Below, piece after piece: positions 19,314 through 30,331 of a DNA stretch of 64,000 nt. Each line of letters opens with the position of its first letter. Position 1 is the first letter of the stretch. Below the pieces are notes generated by a model that saw only the letters and a list, made by a program, of their open reading frames with translations, ran no database searches and had not been told where the DNA came from. The position numbers and the translations under genes were made by a program. Source of the stretch: an uncultured SAR86 cluster bacterium (GTDB taxonomy: Bacteria > Pseudomonadota > Gammaproteobacteria > Magnimaribacterales > D2472); assembly GCA_902559885.1 (NCBI GenBank), contig CACEJU010000004.1, positions 25,895 to 89,894 of the forward strand, in the 5' to 3' direction.

Positions 19314-22247
19314 ATGTCTAATAACATAAAATCATTAACTATATTACTATCATCATTATTTCTATTTGCTTGTGGTGGTGGCAGCTCATCAATCGCATCA
19401 CCAGGAGAGGCAGGACCGCTTTCTGATCCAACTGGAACAGGAGGAACTGGAGGTGCTTCAAGTTCTGTTTTAACTGGAACATGTCCAGAATCTCCATTTA
19501 TAACTAATGGTTCACCTGTAGCGGGAAATACTGTATGTGCAATTCAAGGCCCAGTGACAGCTGATCTTACTTTGACAGATGATGTTATGTACAGAATGCT
19601 TGGAAAAGTTGATATCGGTATTGATATGGGTACTGATGGTACAAAAGAGGGCGGTGTTTCTGCTTCATTAACTATACCAGCTGGTGTAGTGATAATGGGT
19701 AAGGTTTCTGATGATTATTTAGTGGTTAATAGAGGGTCTAAAATTATTGCAAATGGAACTAGGTCAAAACCAATAAGATTTACCCATAATACAGCTATAG
19801 AAGGGACTGTAGGTGATCTTGAAAGAGGTTTATGGGGTGGAATTGTTATCCTTGGGCAAGCACCAATAAACAAGTGCACTTATGATAATGGTGTTAGACA
19901 AATACCTTGTGAAAGAGTTGTTGAAGGGTCAAATGCTTTAATGGGTGGAGAAAACCCATCTGATAATTCAGGCGTTCTTAATTTTGTAAGAGTCGAATAT
20001 GCTGGATATGAGATATTTCCTGGTAATGAGCTTAACGGTATCACTTTTGGAGCAGTTGGCTCAGGTACCCAAGTTGATTATATTCAAGTTCATAACAACA
20101 TGGATGATTGTGTGGAGTTTTTTGGCGGCACAGTAAATGTAAAGCATTTAGTATGTACAAATGCGGGTGACGATAATCTTGATATTGATTGGGGTTATCA
20201 GGGTAAAATTCAATTTGTAGTCGTTAAGCAAAGCTCTGATAAATCAGATCATGTCGTAGAGTCTGATAACGTTAATTCAGATACAACTGTAGGTTACTTA
20301 ACAGAACCAAGATCTAGACCTATGGTAGCTAATTTTACATTTTTAGCTCAAGGTGCTGATGAGCCAATGAAGTTAAAAGAAGGTGTTTCTGGAATTTATT
20401 TAAATGGTGTTATAAAAACAAAAAATCCTGCCAATATATTTGAGTCTACTTATATAGAAACAATTCAAGATGGTGCAGATACCGATAAAATCCAGATGCA
20501 TTCCATACTCGCAGATAATTCAGGAAATGCATCAGTGTTTAAAGCAGGAGATGATTCGCATACAAATGCTGAATTAGAGGCTTCAATTCTTGAAAGAGCT
20601 ACTCAATTGAAGATTGCCAATAGTACCCTTGTTGGCGAATATTTTCTAGGTGAAGCTGAATCATCAGTTCCTTCAGCATTTAGTATTGGGCAGGTTCCTG
20701 CTATTTGTGCAGTTGGAACACATCCAGCAGGAACTCCAACAGATTTATGTCCTAGTGTTGATGAAGACGATGGAGACCTTTTGTATGCTGTAAATACATG
20801 GTTTTCAGCAACTGATTATATTGGAGCTTTTTCACCAGGATCTGATTTAGAGAACAACTGGGCTGCAGGTTGGACATTAGGTTTATTTAGTGAGCCAGGC
20901 TGTCCAGATGGAACGCTTGAATCAGAAATACTCCTTGGTAAAAAAGTATGTAGCCTTCAAGGAGCTATAGAAGATGATATAACTTTAACATCAGGTAATT
21001 ACTATAAGTTAGATGGAAAAGTCGCAATTGGTATTGATGTTGGTGCCTCTGGTGACGCATCAGGTGGAAAAGCAGCAACATTAACTATTGAGCCTGGGGT
21101 AACGGTTTTCGGAGAATCTGGTAATGACTATTTGGTTATTAATAGAGGTTCTAAAATAAATGCTGTAGGCACCGTTTCTGCCCCGATAATTATGACTGGA
21201 AGAGCAGATATCCTTGGTCAAGCTGATATTGTAACAACTCGAGGTTTATGGGGTGGTTTAGTAATACTTGGCAGATCACCTATTAATAAGTGTAGCTATG
21301 TTTCATCAGGAACTAGAGTAGATCCATGTGAAAGGGAAGTAGAAGGTTCAGCTGGTGACACTATGGGTGGCGAAGTACCAGATGACAATAGCGGAACAAT
21401 AAAATATTTAAGAGTTCAATATGCTGGATATGAAGTATTTCCAGGTAATGAATTAAATGGAATTACATTTGGTGGTGTAGGCTCTGGTACAACCGTAGAC
21501 TATGTTCAGGTTCATAATAATGCTGATGATTGTGTTGAATTTTTTGGCGGAACAGTTGATGTAAAACACCTCATATGTACTGGTGCTGATGATGATAATC
21601 TTGATATTGATTGGGGTTATACAGGAAGATTACAGTATGTGATTGTTCAACAATCTAACGATAAAGGTGATCATATTGTTGAGTCAGATAATACAAATGC
21701 TGATGCCACTGTTGGTTATTTAACTGAACCTAGATCTAATCCAATTGTGTCTAATTTTACTTTTATTAGTAAAGGCCATGATGACATTTTTAAATTGAAA
21801 GAGGGTGTATCAGGACAATACTATAATGGTATCGCTGTTGTGAAAAACAATGTAACTGGTAAAAATACTAATTGCATTGAAACAACAAAAGCTGAAACAG
21901 TTTTAGCAGGAGCAAAAACAGGAACATTTTCAATGAATAGTGTTGCTATGGACTGTCCTGGATATATTAAAACCAATGACGGTGTTGAAATAGCAACAGT
22001 AGATGCAATTGTTAAAGCAGGTATCAATAACTTATATGCACCTACTTCAGGTGGCGGTACTTATGCTAATACTTTATCAGGAATTGTAAACGGCTCAGCT
22101 GAATCAGCAGCTATAGCCACTGAAGTTCCTGTTATCTACAACACAGATGGTTTCTTTGATACAACTTCATATATTGGAGCTGTAAGCGGATCAACTGATA
22201 CATGGTATAAAAATTGGACTTTGTCAGGAACTATTGAGGTTCAGTAA
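19314..22247 (+). CDS. Lipoprotein with two tandem ~450-aa parallel-beta-helix-like repeats, TBDT-associated
   Basis: Lipobox LFLFACGGG; duplicated block NELNGITFGxVGSGTxVDYxQVHNNxDDCVEFFGGTVxVKHLxCT...DDNLDIDWGY. Confidence 0.75.
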   Translation: MSNNIKSLTILLSSLFLFACGGGSSSIASPGEAGPLSDPTGTGGTGGASSSVLTGTCPESPFITNGSPVAGNTVCAIQGPVTADLTLTDDVMYRMLGKVDIGIDMGTDGTKEGGVSASLTIPAGVVIMGKVSDDYLVVNRGSKIIANGTRSKPIRFTHNTAIEGTVGDLERGLWGGIVILGQAPINKCTYDNGVRQIPCERVVEGSNALMGGENPSDNSGVLNFVRVEYAGYEIFPGNELNGITFGAVGSGTQVDYIQVHNNMDDCVEFFGGTVNVKHLVCTNAGDDNLDIDWGYQGKIQFVVVKQSSDKSDHVVESDNVNSDTTVGYLTEPRSRPMVANFTFLAQGADEPMKLKEGVSGIYLNGVIKTKNPANIFESTYIETIQDGADTDKIQMHSILADNSGNASVFKAGDDSHTNAELEASILERATQLKIANSTLVGEYFLGEAESSVPSAFSIGQVPAICAVGTHPAGTPTDLCPSVDEDDGDLLYAVNTWFSATDYIGAFSPGSDLENNWAAGWTLGLFSEPGCPDGTLESEILLGKKVCSLQGAIEDDITLTSGNYYKLDGKVAIGIDVGASGDASGGKAATLTIEPGVTVFGESGNDYLVINRGSKINAVGTVSAPIIMTGRADILGQADIVTTRGLWGGLVILGRSPINKCSYVSSGTRVDPCEREVEGSAGDTMGGEVPDDNSGTIKYLRVQYAGYEVFPGNELNGITFGGVGSGTTVDYVQVHNNADDCVEFFGGTVDVKHLICTGADDDNLDIDWGYTGRLQYVIVQQSNDKGDHIVESDNTNADATVGYLTEPRSNPIVSNFTFISKGHDDIFKLKEGVSGQYYNGIAVVKNNVTGKNTNCIETTKAETVLAGAKTGTFSMNSVAMDCPGYIKTNDGVEIATVDAIVKAGINNLYAPTSGGGTYANTLSGIVNGSAESAAIATEVPVIYNTDGFFDTTSYIGAVSGSTDTWYKNWTLSGTIEVQ

Positions 22248-22272
22248 TTAATTAGATCAACTGGAGAAAGTA

Positions 22273-24918
22273 ATGATCATAGAAAACAATACAAAATTAA
22301 TTCAAAAACTCATAAGAAATATCTCCTTGATGTTCCTTCTTTTAATATTCTCTGTTGCTCTTCTTCAAGCTCAAGAAGTTGAAGAGGTTGTTGTTCAAGG
22401 AACATTTATTCCTGATGAGAAGCGAGATACATCAGAGATATCAGCTATATTAGACTCATCAGAAATTGAAAGAACTGGTGATGATAATATAGCAGTTGCT
22501 CTTACAAGATTAACAGGTTTAAGCTTGGTAAGAGGTAAGTATGTTTATGTTAGGGGTCTAGGTGAAAGATATTCTGCTGCTACTCTTAATGGTCTAGGAT
22601 TACCTAGTCCAGAGCCTTTAAAAAGAGTTGTGCCTTTAGATCTTTTCCCAACTCAAATTGTTGAATCATCAATAGTTCAAAAAACTTATTCTGCAGATAT
22701 GCCTGGAGAGTTTGGTGGAGGTATTATTGAAATTAATACAAAGGCTGTACCAGATGATAGAGTATTAAGCCTATCATTCTCAAGTGGTTTTAATAGCGCA
22801 GCATCATTAAAAGATGGTCTATTATATGAGGGTGGATCGGATGATGACTTTGGCTATGATGATGGAACAAGAAATATTCCAAACTTCATTCAAAATGCTA
22901 TCAATCAAAATAAAAAATTAGATAGATCAAATTTTACAACCTTTGAGCTTGCTAATGCTGGTAGAGAGTTTGAAAATTCAAATCTATGGGTTATTCAAGA
23001 AGGAAATATTCCTCTAGATTCCTCTGCAAACCTTACATTCGGCAATCAAATAGATGCATCTAATTTTGAAGATATTTTTAATGCTTCAGGTTTATCAATG
23101 GGTTACATTGCTACTTTTGGTATCAGAAATTCTTGGGATCACAAAGAGGGAATTAGACAAACTGGTGATATTCAAGGACAAGGAGATGGAACATCCAACG
23201 TAATTATTTCAAATGATAAAACATTTAGAAGTACATCTAATGATGTCACAACTTATGGCATGGTAGTTTTAGGTGCAGAAACTGATGCAACTGAGATTAA
23301 ATATACAGGATTAAAAATTCACAAAGGTTCAAAGGAAGCTCGTATTCTTGAGGGATACGATTCTAGTGATTCTGGTAATGTTAGAGAAGATTTTACTGAA
23401 TTTTTTGAAAGAGAACTAACCAATCATCAGTTAAATTTTTCTACTTATTTTGACAATGGTATGACTTTAGAAATCAAAGGATCTACTGGAGAAGCATCAA
23501 GGAATGCACCTTACGAGAGAGTTGTTTTTTATGAAGACACTAATGATCTTGGTTATTGGAGATATGATGTTAATACTGGAAGAAATCAAACACAATTTAG
23601 CTATGTAGAGGATGAAATAGACAATATTGGTATTGATCTTCAAATACCATTAACGATTAGTGATACTGAAGTAGAGTTAAAATTTGGTTCTGAACTTAAA
23701 GAAAATTACAGAGAAGCTGAAGTAAGAAGTTTTAGATTTTTAGCTGAAGGTGGTCCAATACCTACTGAGGGATTAGATAATAGAATCGACTATATTTTTG
23801 CTGACAAAAATTTTGATCCATCAAGATTAATAGTAATTGAAAATACAGCTGCATCATCACCAGCTGGTTATCTTGGTGACCTTAAAACAAAAGCATTTTA
23901 TATTTCAGCAGATGCATATTTAAATGAAAACTTTCGTTTAGCATTAGGTTTAAGAAATGAACATGGAGAACAATCCGTGAATACATATGATGTATTTCAG
24001 CCAAATGATGGTTCGATAGAAAGATTAATAGATGAATCATACTCATTACCATCTTTTACCCTTACATACCTTCCAGATTTTGATGAAAATCTTCAATTGA
24101 GATTCGGTGTCTCAAAAACAATTGCAAGGCCTACATTCAGAGAATTATCACCAACATTATTCGTTGATGTGGATACAGATAGAGTAGTTGCAGGATCCTT
24201 GTACTTAGAAAATTCTGAAATTGATAATATAGATTTAAGACTTGAGTATTATTGGGGTTTCAATCAGTTTGCTACCATAGGTTTTTTTATTAAAGATATA
24301 GAAAAACCTATAGAAGAAGTTGTAAATGAATCAGGCGACTTAGTGATCACATCATTTCAAAATGTTCCTGCCGCTGAGTTAAGAGGATTTGAGATAGAGT
24401 ACGAAAGACTATTTGATAGCTTATTACCTAACTTGAATTGGGCAAAAACAAAAGAATTTCTTATAAAAATGAATTTTACTCAAACAGAATCTGAAGTTGT
24501 GTACGCAGCAGATGATGTTTATATTAATTCACAAGGCGCTCCTGTTCTTGCATCTAATCTTTTCTTAAATGGAAGAGACACAAGATTGCAAGGTCAATCA
24601 GATCAAATTGCCAATCTTCAGTTTGGTTATGATGATTTGCAAAATGGATCAAGTGCAACATTAATAATTAATTATGTATCTGACAGAGTCAGAGCAAGAG
24701 GTATAGATGTTTTACCAGATGTTATAGAAGAGCCACCCTTGCTAGTTGATTTTGTTTATTCAAGAGATATATCATTTAGTAATAACGATATGTCTATTTC
24801 ACTTGAGCTAAGAAATCTTTTAGATGAAGAATATTATGCCGCAATGGCAAATACTGCTATCTATGATCAATACGACCTAGGTAGATCTATTTCGATTGGT
24901 TTTAAATTTAACTTTTAA
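22273..24918 (+). CDS. TonB-dependent outer-membrane receptor
   Basis: Signal peptide, VEEVVVQG TonB-box region, plug (VRGLGERYSAATLNGLGLPSPEP), C-terminal beta strand ending in F. Confidence 0.9.
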   Translation: MIIENNTKLIQKLIRNISLMFLLLIFSVALLQAQEVEEVVVQGTFIPDEKRDTSEISAILDSSEIERTGDDNIAVALTRLTGLSLVRGKYVYVRGLGERYSAATLNGLGLPSPEPLKRVVPLDLFPTQIVESSIVQKTYSADMPGEFGGGIIEINTKAVPDDRVLSLSFSSGFNSAASLKDGLLYEGGSDDDFGYDDGTRNIPNFIQNAINQNKKLDRSNFTTFELANAGREFENSNLWVIQEGNIPLDSSANLTFGNQIDASNFEDIFNASGLSMGYIATFGIRNSWDHKEGIRQTGDIQGQGDGTSNVIISNDKTFRSTSNDVTTYGMVVLGAETDATEIKYTGLKIHKGSKEARILEGYDSSDSGNVREDFTEFFERELTNHQLNFSTYFDNGMTLEIKGSTGEASRNAPYERVVFYEDTNDLGYWRYDVNTGRNQTQFSYVEDEIDNIGIDLQIPLTISDTEVELKFGSELKENYREAEVRSFRFLAEGGPIPTEGLDNRIDYIFADKNFDPSRLIVIENTAASSPAGYLGDLKTKAFYISADAYLNENFRLALGLRNEHGEQSVNTYDVFQPNDGSIERLIDESYSLPSFTLTYLPDFDENLQLRFGVSKTIARPTFRELSPTLFVDVDTDRVVAGSLYLENSEIDNIDLRLEYYWGFNQFATIGFFIKDIEKPIEEVVNESGDLVITSFQNVPAAELRGFEIEYERLFDSLLPNLNWAKTKEFLIKMNFTQTESEVVYAADDVYINSQGAPVLASNLFLNGRDTRLQGQSDQIANLQFGYDDLQNGSSATLIINYVSDRVRARGIDVLPDVIEEPPLLVDFVYSRDISFSNNDMSISLELRNLLDEEYYAAMANTAIYDQYDLGRSISIGFKFNF

Positions 24919-24935
24919 TATCTATTTTTTATAAT

Positions 24936-24965
24936 AAATGAGCTACACTAGTAGCTCATTTTTAT
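24936..24965 (+). terminator. Intrinsic terminator after TBDT
   Basis: AAATGAGCTAC-ACTA-GTAGCTCATTT 11-bp stem followed by TTATT. Confidence 0.85.
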
Positions 24966-24966
24966 T

Positions 24967-25377
24967 ATGCAAAATTTAAAATACTTAAAATATATTCTAT
25001 TAATTCCATTGGTTATTATGGTGATATATTTTACCGTATCTTTATTTGCTATTAGCTCGCTTAATACTGATATAAAAAATGTAAAGAAGATTTCTTTTAA
25101 TGAACAAATTCCTAGTAAAAACACCAATCAATCAAATGCCCCTGAAATTAACAAACCTCAAGAAATTAGTAGTGCATTTAATTATAAATTAATTGGTTAC
25201 TTGGCTGGATCAACCGATTCATCAATTATATTAAAAAAAGGCTCAAATGAATTTTTAGTTAGAGTTGGTGAAGAAATTGATTCATATATTTTAGAAACTG
25301 TTACAAAAGATGAAGTAGTCTTTAGTTTACAAGGTAAGTTATATAAAATTGAAAATAACGTTGGTAAAAACAAATGA
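24967..25377 (+). CDS. gspC: Type II secretion system protein GspC, no PDZ domain
   Basis: N-terminal TM plus HR-like domain (YKLIGYLAGSTDSSIILKKGSNEFLVRVGEEI), position before gspD. Confidence 0.72.
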   Translation: MQNLKYLKYILLIPLVIMVIYFTVSLFAISSLNTDIKNVKKISFNEQIPSKNTNQSNAPEINKPQEISSAFNYKLIGYLAGSTDSSIILKKGSNEFLVRVGEEIDSYILETVTKDEVVFSLQGKLYKIENNVGKNK

Positions 25378-27215
25378 AAAACATAAAAAATAAATTATAT
25401 TTTCTTCTGTTATTTTTTGTAACTGTAGAACTTTATGCTCAAGAAACATTCATTTTAAATTATGAAGAAGTAGATATAAAAAAAGTTACTCAAGATATTG
25501 CACAATTTTCTAAAAAAACAATTATTTTAGATCCTAGAGTTAAAGGAAAAATTTCAATATATTCAAATGCAACCTTAGATAGAGATCAGGTTTGGAATGT
25601 TTTTTTAAGAACAATACAGGTTAATGGTTTTAGCGCAATATCAGATAATGGTTTTGTGAGAATTGTTCCTGAGAATGAAGCAACAAGAGACCTAAACTTT
25701 GCATTAGATGAGAGGGCTGATTATGTAACTGAAATAATTGCTCTTAAAAATAGGGGTACTGACGAAGTTCTTCCTATGTTAAAACCTATTACCGGAAGAC
25801 AATCTCATTTATCCAGCATTCCCTCTATCAATTCACTATTAATAGTTGATAGATCAAGTAATGTTGAAAGAATAAAGGATCTATTGAAAGATCTTGATAG
25901 AAACAATACTGCTAAAATTTCTATCATTGAACTCTCAAGATTATCAGCTACTGAGGCTGTTAGAATTCTTGATAGACTCAAGGCCCAAAACAACCCGGCT
26001 ATCAATAAGTTCATAGCTATTCCATTCACTCCATCTAATTCAGTAATAGTTTCAGCAAATGATTACATTACAAATAATATTAGAGATACCCTTAAGCAGC
26101 TTGATGATGATGTTAAAACAGATAGCTCAATAGAAGTTATCTATTTAAAGTTTGCTAAAGCTCAAGAGGTTGCCTCGATCTTAAGTTCAGTATCTAGCAG
26201 GTTTAAAAATTCAAATGAAAGAGATCAAACTGTTATTACTCATCATGAAAAGACCAATTCATTAGTAATTTCATCAGATCAAAATAATATTAATAATATT
26301 AAAAATTTAATCTCAAAGCTTGATATAAGAAGGGCGCAGGTTCTTGTTGAAGCAATAATTGTTGAGTTATCTGAAACAGCAGCAAATACTCTTGGTGTTG
26401 AAAGTGTTTTTTCAGGTGCCAATTCTGAAGAAATACCAATTGGAATGACAAGACTTAATAGTAGTGGTCCTGATTTAGTTTCAATTATTGGCTCAGCATC
26501 TGATGAAGATAATGCTGCACTTTCATCTAGCGCAGTTGCTTCCATATTAAACTCAAAAGGTTTGGTAGCTGGTATTGGTGATCTTACACCTGGTGAGGAT
26601 AATTTTGCAGCAATTGTGAATGCAATTCAGGAAGATAAGAATTCAAATATCCTATCAAAACCTTCTATTCTAGCTATGGATAATGAGACTGCTAAATCTT
26701 CAGATGGTCAGGAAATCCCAGTTACAACTGGTGAAAGCTTAGGATCAAATAATCAAAATCCATTTAGAACTACTTCTAGGCAAGAAGTTGGTATTAGTTT
26801 AGAGGTAACTCCACAGATAAATGAAGGAAACTCAGTTTTATTAGATATCAAGATAGAGGTATCAGGGGTTGCAGGAGTCGTTTCCTCAGGAGTTGATTTA
26901 ATTACTAATAAAAGAACAATTGAAACTACAGCATTGGTTGAAAATAATGAGATTATGGTTCTTGGTGGTTTGATAGACGAAGATCTTCAAGAAAATGTAA
27001 ATAAGGTACCTGTATTAGGCTCTATACCTATATTTGGAAAACTGTTCCAGAGCTCATCGGAGTCAGCAGTCAAAAGAAATCTAATGATTTTTATTAAACC
27101 TAGTATTATGACTGATGCAGAATCATCGGAATTGATTTCATCAGAAAAATATAATTATATTAAAGCTGAGCAAATAATTAGCGGCAAAGAAAACTTGTTA
27201 GAAGAATTAGAATAA
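25374..27215 (+). CDS. gspD: Type II secretion system secretin GspD
   Basis: N0/N1 repeats; VLVEAIIVELSE; VPVLGSIPIFGKLF secretin signature. Confidence 0.93.
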   Translation: MKNIKNKLYFLLLFFVTVELYAQETFILNYEEVDIKKVTQDIAQFSKKTIILDPRVKGKISIYSNATLDRDQVWNVFLRTIQVNGFSAISDNGFVRIVPENEATRDLNFALDERADYVTEIIALKNRGTDEVLPMLKPITGRQSHLSSIPSINSLLIVDRSSNVERIKDLLKDLDRNNTAKISIIELSRLSATEAVRILDRLKAQNNPAINKFIAIPFTPSNSVIVSANDYITNNIRDTLKQLDDDVKTDSSIEVIYLKFAKAQEVASILSSVSSRFKNSNERDQTVITHHEKTNSLVISSDQNNINNIKNLISKLDIRRAQVLVEAIIVELSETAANTLGVESVFSGANSEEIPIGMTRLNSSGPDLVSIIGSASDEDNAALSSSAVASILNSKGLVAGIGDLTPGEDNFAAIVNAIQEDKNSNILSKPSILAMDNETAKSSDGQEIPVTTGESLGSNNQNPFRTTSRQEVGISLEVTPQINEGNSVLLDIKIEVSGVAGVVSSGVDLITNKRTIETTALVENNEIMVLGGLIDEDLQENVNKVPVLGSIPIFGKLFQSSSESAVKRNLMIFIKPSIMTDAESSELISSEKYNYIKAEQIISGKENLLEELE

Positions 27216-27223
27216 AGTTAGCT

Positions 27224-28717
27224 ATGTTAGATTTTGAAAAAGCTACAAAACTTCTTCCCTATGAGTTTACTAAAGATAACAATATCATTGCTTTTCAAGA
27301 TGATGATTTAATTGAAGTCTTGCACTGTGAAGAAATCAATATACAGCTTTATACTGAAATTAGAAGATATATAGGAACTTCATTCAAACTTACGAAGTTA
27401 TCGCAAATAGAGTTTAATGACATACTAACATCTAACTTTGCAGCTGATGAAGATCAAAATAATGATATTGCTGAAGAACTCGATGATGAATTTAATCTCG
27501 AAGAGTTTGCCGGTTCAATTAATGCTACAGAGGACCTCCTTAGCGGTAGCAATGATGCTCCTATCATAAAACTTATAAATGGAATTATAAGCAAAGCAAT
27601 CAAATCTAGAGCTAGTGACATACATTTTGAGCCATACGAGGATCAGCTTATTGTTAGATATAGAGTAGATGGAATTATGCAACAAGTATTATCTCAAGAG
27701 AGTAAACTCTCATCTGTTTTAATATCTAGAATTAAAATAATGTCTGGTTTGGATATTTCTGAAAGAAGGCTTCCACAAGATGGAAGGGTATCTTTATCAT
27801 TAGGTGATAAAAGTATTGATGTAAGGGTTTCAACTTTACCTTCTTCATATGGTGAAAGAATTGTATTAAGAATACTAGATAAAAATACATCACAAATTAA
27901 TATATCTGATCTTGGTTTTCCTGAATCTATTCTTAACTCTTATAAATCTTCTCTAAGAAATTCTGAGGGTATTATTTTAATTACAGGCCCAACAGGCTCA
28001 GGCAAAACAACTACCCTATATGCAGGTTTAAGATCTCTAAGCGATTCTTCTCAGAACATCCTTACCGTTGAAGATCCTATTGAATATACATTAAAGGGAA
28101 TTGGTCAAACACAAGTAAATGATAAGACTGGATATACTTTTGCTAGAGGTCTTAGAGCAATATTAAGGCAAGACCCTGATGTGGTTATGGTCGGAGAGAT
28201 GAGAGATATTGAAACAGCTGAAATAGGAATTCAGGCTAGCTTAACTGGGCATTTAGTCCTATCAACTGTGCATACTAATTCAGCCATAGCTGCTATAACT
28301 AGATTGAGAGACATGGGAATTGAGTCATTCTTGCTTTCCTCAAGTCTTAAAACGATTATTTCGCAAAGATTAGTAAGAAGGTTGTGCAACCAATGTAAAA
28401 CAAAAACAAAAACAGATGCAGATATTTCCTCATCCTTTCATATACCAATAGATAAAGACATATACAAAGCAAATGGTTGTGAGCATTGTAATATGACAGG
28501 GTATCAAGGCAGAATCGCAATATCTGAATGTGTGGAAGTTGATAAAAAATTGAAAGATCTTATTCATAATAACGCTTCTGAAAATGAAATGAATGAGTAT
28601 GTTTTTAAAAATACTAAATCCATCGATCAGGTTTCTATTGAATTAGTATTAAATGGAACTACTTCAATTGAAGAATTAATTAGAATTAATAATATCAAGG
28701 ATAATGGCGACTTATAG
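27224..28717 (+). CDS. gspE: Type II secretion ATPase GspE
   Basis: Walker A GPTGSGKTTTLY, ILTVEDPIEY, GEMRDIETAEIGIQASLTGHLVLSTVHTN, CNQC...CEHC zinc motif. Confidence 0.95.
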   Translation: MLDFEKATKLLPYEFTKDNNIIAFQDDDLIEVLHCEEINIQLYTEIRRYIGTSFKLTKLSQIEFNDILTSNFAADEDQNNDIAEELDDEFNLEEFAGSINATEDLLSGSNDAPIIKLINGIISKAIKSRASDIHFEPYEDQLIVRYRVDGIMQQVLSQESKLSSVLISRIKIMSGLDISERRLPQDGRVSLSLGDKSIDVRVSTLPSSYGERIVLRILDKNTSQINISDLGFPESILNSYKSSLRNSEGIILITGPTGSGKTTTLYAGLRSLSDSSQNILTVEDPIEYTLKGIGQTQVNDKTGYTFARGLRAILRQDPDVVMVGEMRDIETAEIGIQASLTGHLVLSTVHTNSAIAAITRLRDMGIESFLLSSSLKTIISQRLVRRLCNQCKTKTKTDADISSSFHIPIDKDIYKANGCEHCNMTGYQGRIAISECVEVDKKLKDLIHNNASENEMNEYVFKNTKSIDQVSIELVLNGTTSIEELIRINNIKDNGDL

Positions 28718-29900
28718 TTATATTGCCTTTGATGTAGATGGTAAAAAGAAAAAAGGCTTTGTATCAGCTCAAAGTGAAAAAATAGCAAGAGCAGAGTTAA
28801 AAAAGTTAAATCTCAAGGCTCATACTGTTAAAGAATCAAATAAAGATATTTCTAAAAACACCAAAATCAAAGAGAAAGATCTTTCAGTAGCTACTAGACA
28901 GCTTGCGACATTACTCGATGCTAATTTATCTATTAATGATGCTCTAAAAATAACGGCAGATCAAATAAATAATAAAAAACTAGCAGAAGTATTTTATATA
29001 CTTAGAGAAGAAATTATTCAGGGAAAACGACTTGCTAGTTCAATGGCCAAGTTCCCAAACATTTTTTCAAGCACCTATATATCTTTAGTTGCCGCTGGTG
29101 ATTCATCCGGTAATCTATCTAAGATTTTTAATGATTTAGCAGAATACCTAGAAGACTCAATTGGCACAAGGCAAAAAATAATGAGTGCCTTAACATATCC
29201 AATAATACTTTTTTCTTTTTCTATATTGGTAATAATTGGATTACTAATCTTTGTTTTACCTACTGTGGTTGATCAATTTACAAGGTCTGGAACAGAGTTA
29301 CCCGCATTAACATCATTCTTATTGACAATTTCAAACAACATTTTTTTGATTATGGTCACAATATTTTTAATTGGTATTTCAATTTTTTTAGTTTATAAAA
29401 ATTTCATTAGAAACCCTAAAAATCATATTTCTGCTCATTTAAAATTTTTAAAAATTCCATTGCTTGGAAAATTTTTGTTATATGTTCAGCTTGAAAGATA
29501 TACGAAAACAATGTCATTACTTCTTGCATCAGGCTTAAATTTAGATAAAGCAATGATTGATGGTCAGGTAGTTGTTACAAATAAATATATTGAAGACACT
29601 CTTTCGGAGATAAAAAATAATGTTTTAGAAGGAAAGGATTTTGCTATTGCTATTCAAAAAGATGGTATCTTTCCTGATATTTTTAAACAACTTATCTCAA
29701 GCGGATATAGATCAGGAAATTTATCTAAAATGTTTTTAAAAACATCTATATATTTAAAAAATGAAATTGAATCAAAGAGATCTATTTTTCTTTCTTTATT
29801 AGATCCTTTTGTGATAATTTTTATGGGTGGATTTATAATGCTTATTGTTCTAGCTATACTTATCCCTATAATGCAAATGAACACTTTAACTTTAGGATAA
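28704..29900 (+). CDS. gspF: Type II secretion inner membrane protein GspF
   Basis: T2SSF domains (RQLATLLDANLSINDAL; LVAAGDSSGNL), TM helices. Confidence 0.93.
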   Translation: MATYSYIAFDVDGKKKKGFVSAQSEKIARAELKKLNLKAHTVKESNKDISKNTKIKEKDLSVATRQLATLLDANLSINDALKITADQINNKKLAEVFYILREEIIQGKRLASSMAKFPNIFSSTYISLVAAGDSSGNLSKIFNDLAEYLEDSIGTRQKIMSALTYPIILFSFSILVIIGLLIFVLPTVVDQFTRSGTELPALTSFLLTISNNIFLIMVTIFLIGISIFLVYKNFIRNPKNHISAHLKFLKIPLLGKFLLYVQLERYTKTMSLLLASGLNLDKAMIDGQVVVTNKYIEDTLSEIKNNVLEGKDFAIAIQKDGIFPDIFKQLISSGYRSGNLSKMFLKTSIYLKNEIESKRSIFLSLLDPFVIIFMGGFIMLIVLAILIPIMQMNTLTLG

Positions 29901-30331
29901 TGAAAAATAAAAAAAATAAAGGATTTAGCTTAATTGAATTGATGGCAGTTGTTGTAATAATAGGTATCTTAGCTTCTATAGTTGTTGTTAATGTTGCTCC
30001 AATATTTCAAAGAGCGTACCTTGAAAAAATTAGAGCTGATATAACTCAAGTTTCAAAAGCCCTTGAGTTATATAGATTCAATGAGATGACATACCCTTCA
30101 ACAGACCAAGGCCTTGATGCTCTTGTGAAGCCTCATACTGATTTAAAGAATCCCTTTTTATTTCCAGAAAATGGTTACATCTCCTCATTGCCATTAGATC
30201 CATGGGGAAGACAATATATCTATGAATATCCTCCAAATAAATCTAATTCCTATGATTTATATACATTGGGCGCAGATGGTATAGAAGGTGGCACAGGTGA
30301 AAATACCGATTTTGGTAACTGGATGCAATAA
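29900..30331 (+). CDS. gspG: Type II secretion major pseudopilin GspG
   Basis: KGFSLIELMAVVVIIGILASIVV prepilin motif; DPWGRQY; LGADGIEGGTGENTDFGNW. Confidence 0.95.
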   Translation: MKNKKNKGFSLIELMAVVVIIGILASIVVVNVAPIFQRAYLEKIRADITQVSKALELYRFNEMTYPSTDQGLDALVKPHTDLKNPFLFPENGYISSLPLDPWGRQYIYEYPPNKSNSYDLYTLGADGIEGGTGENTDFGNWMQ

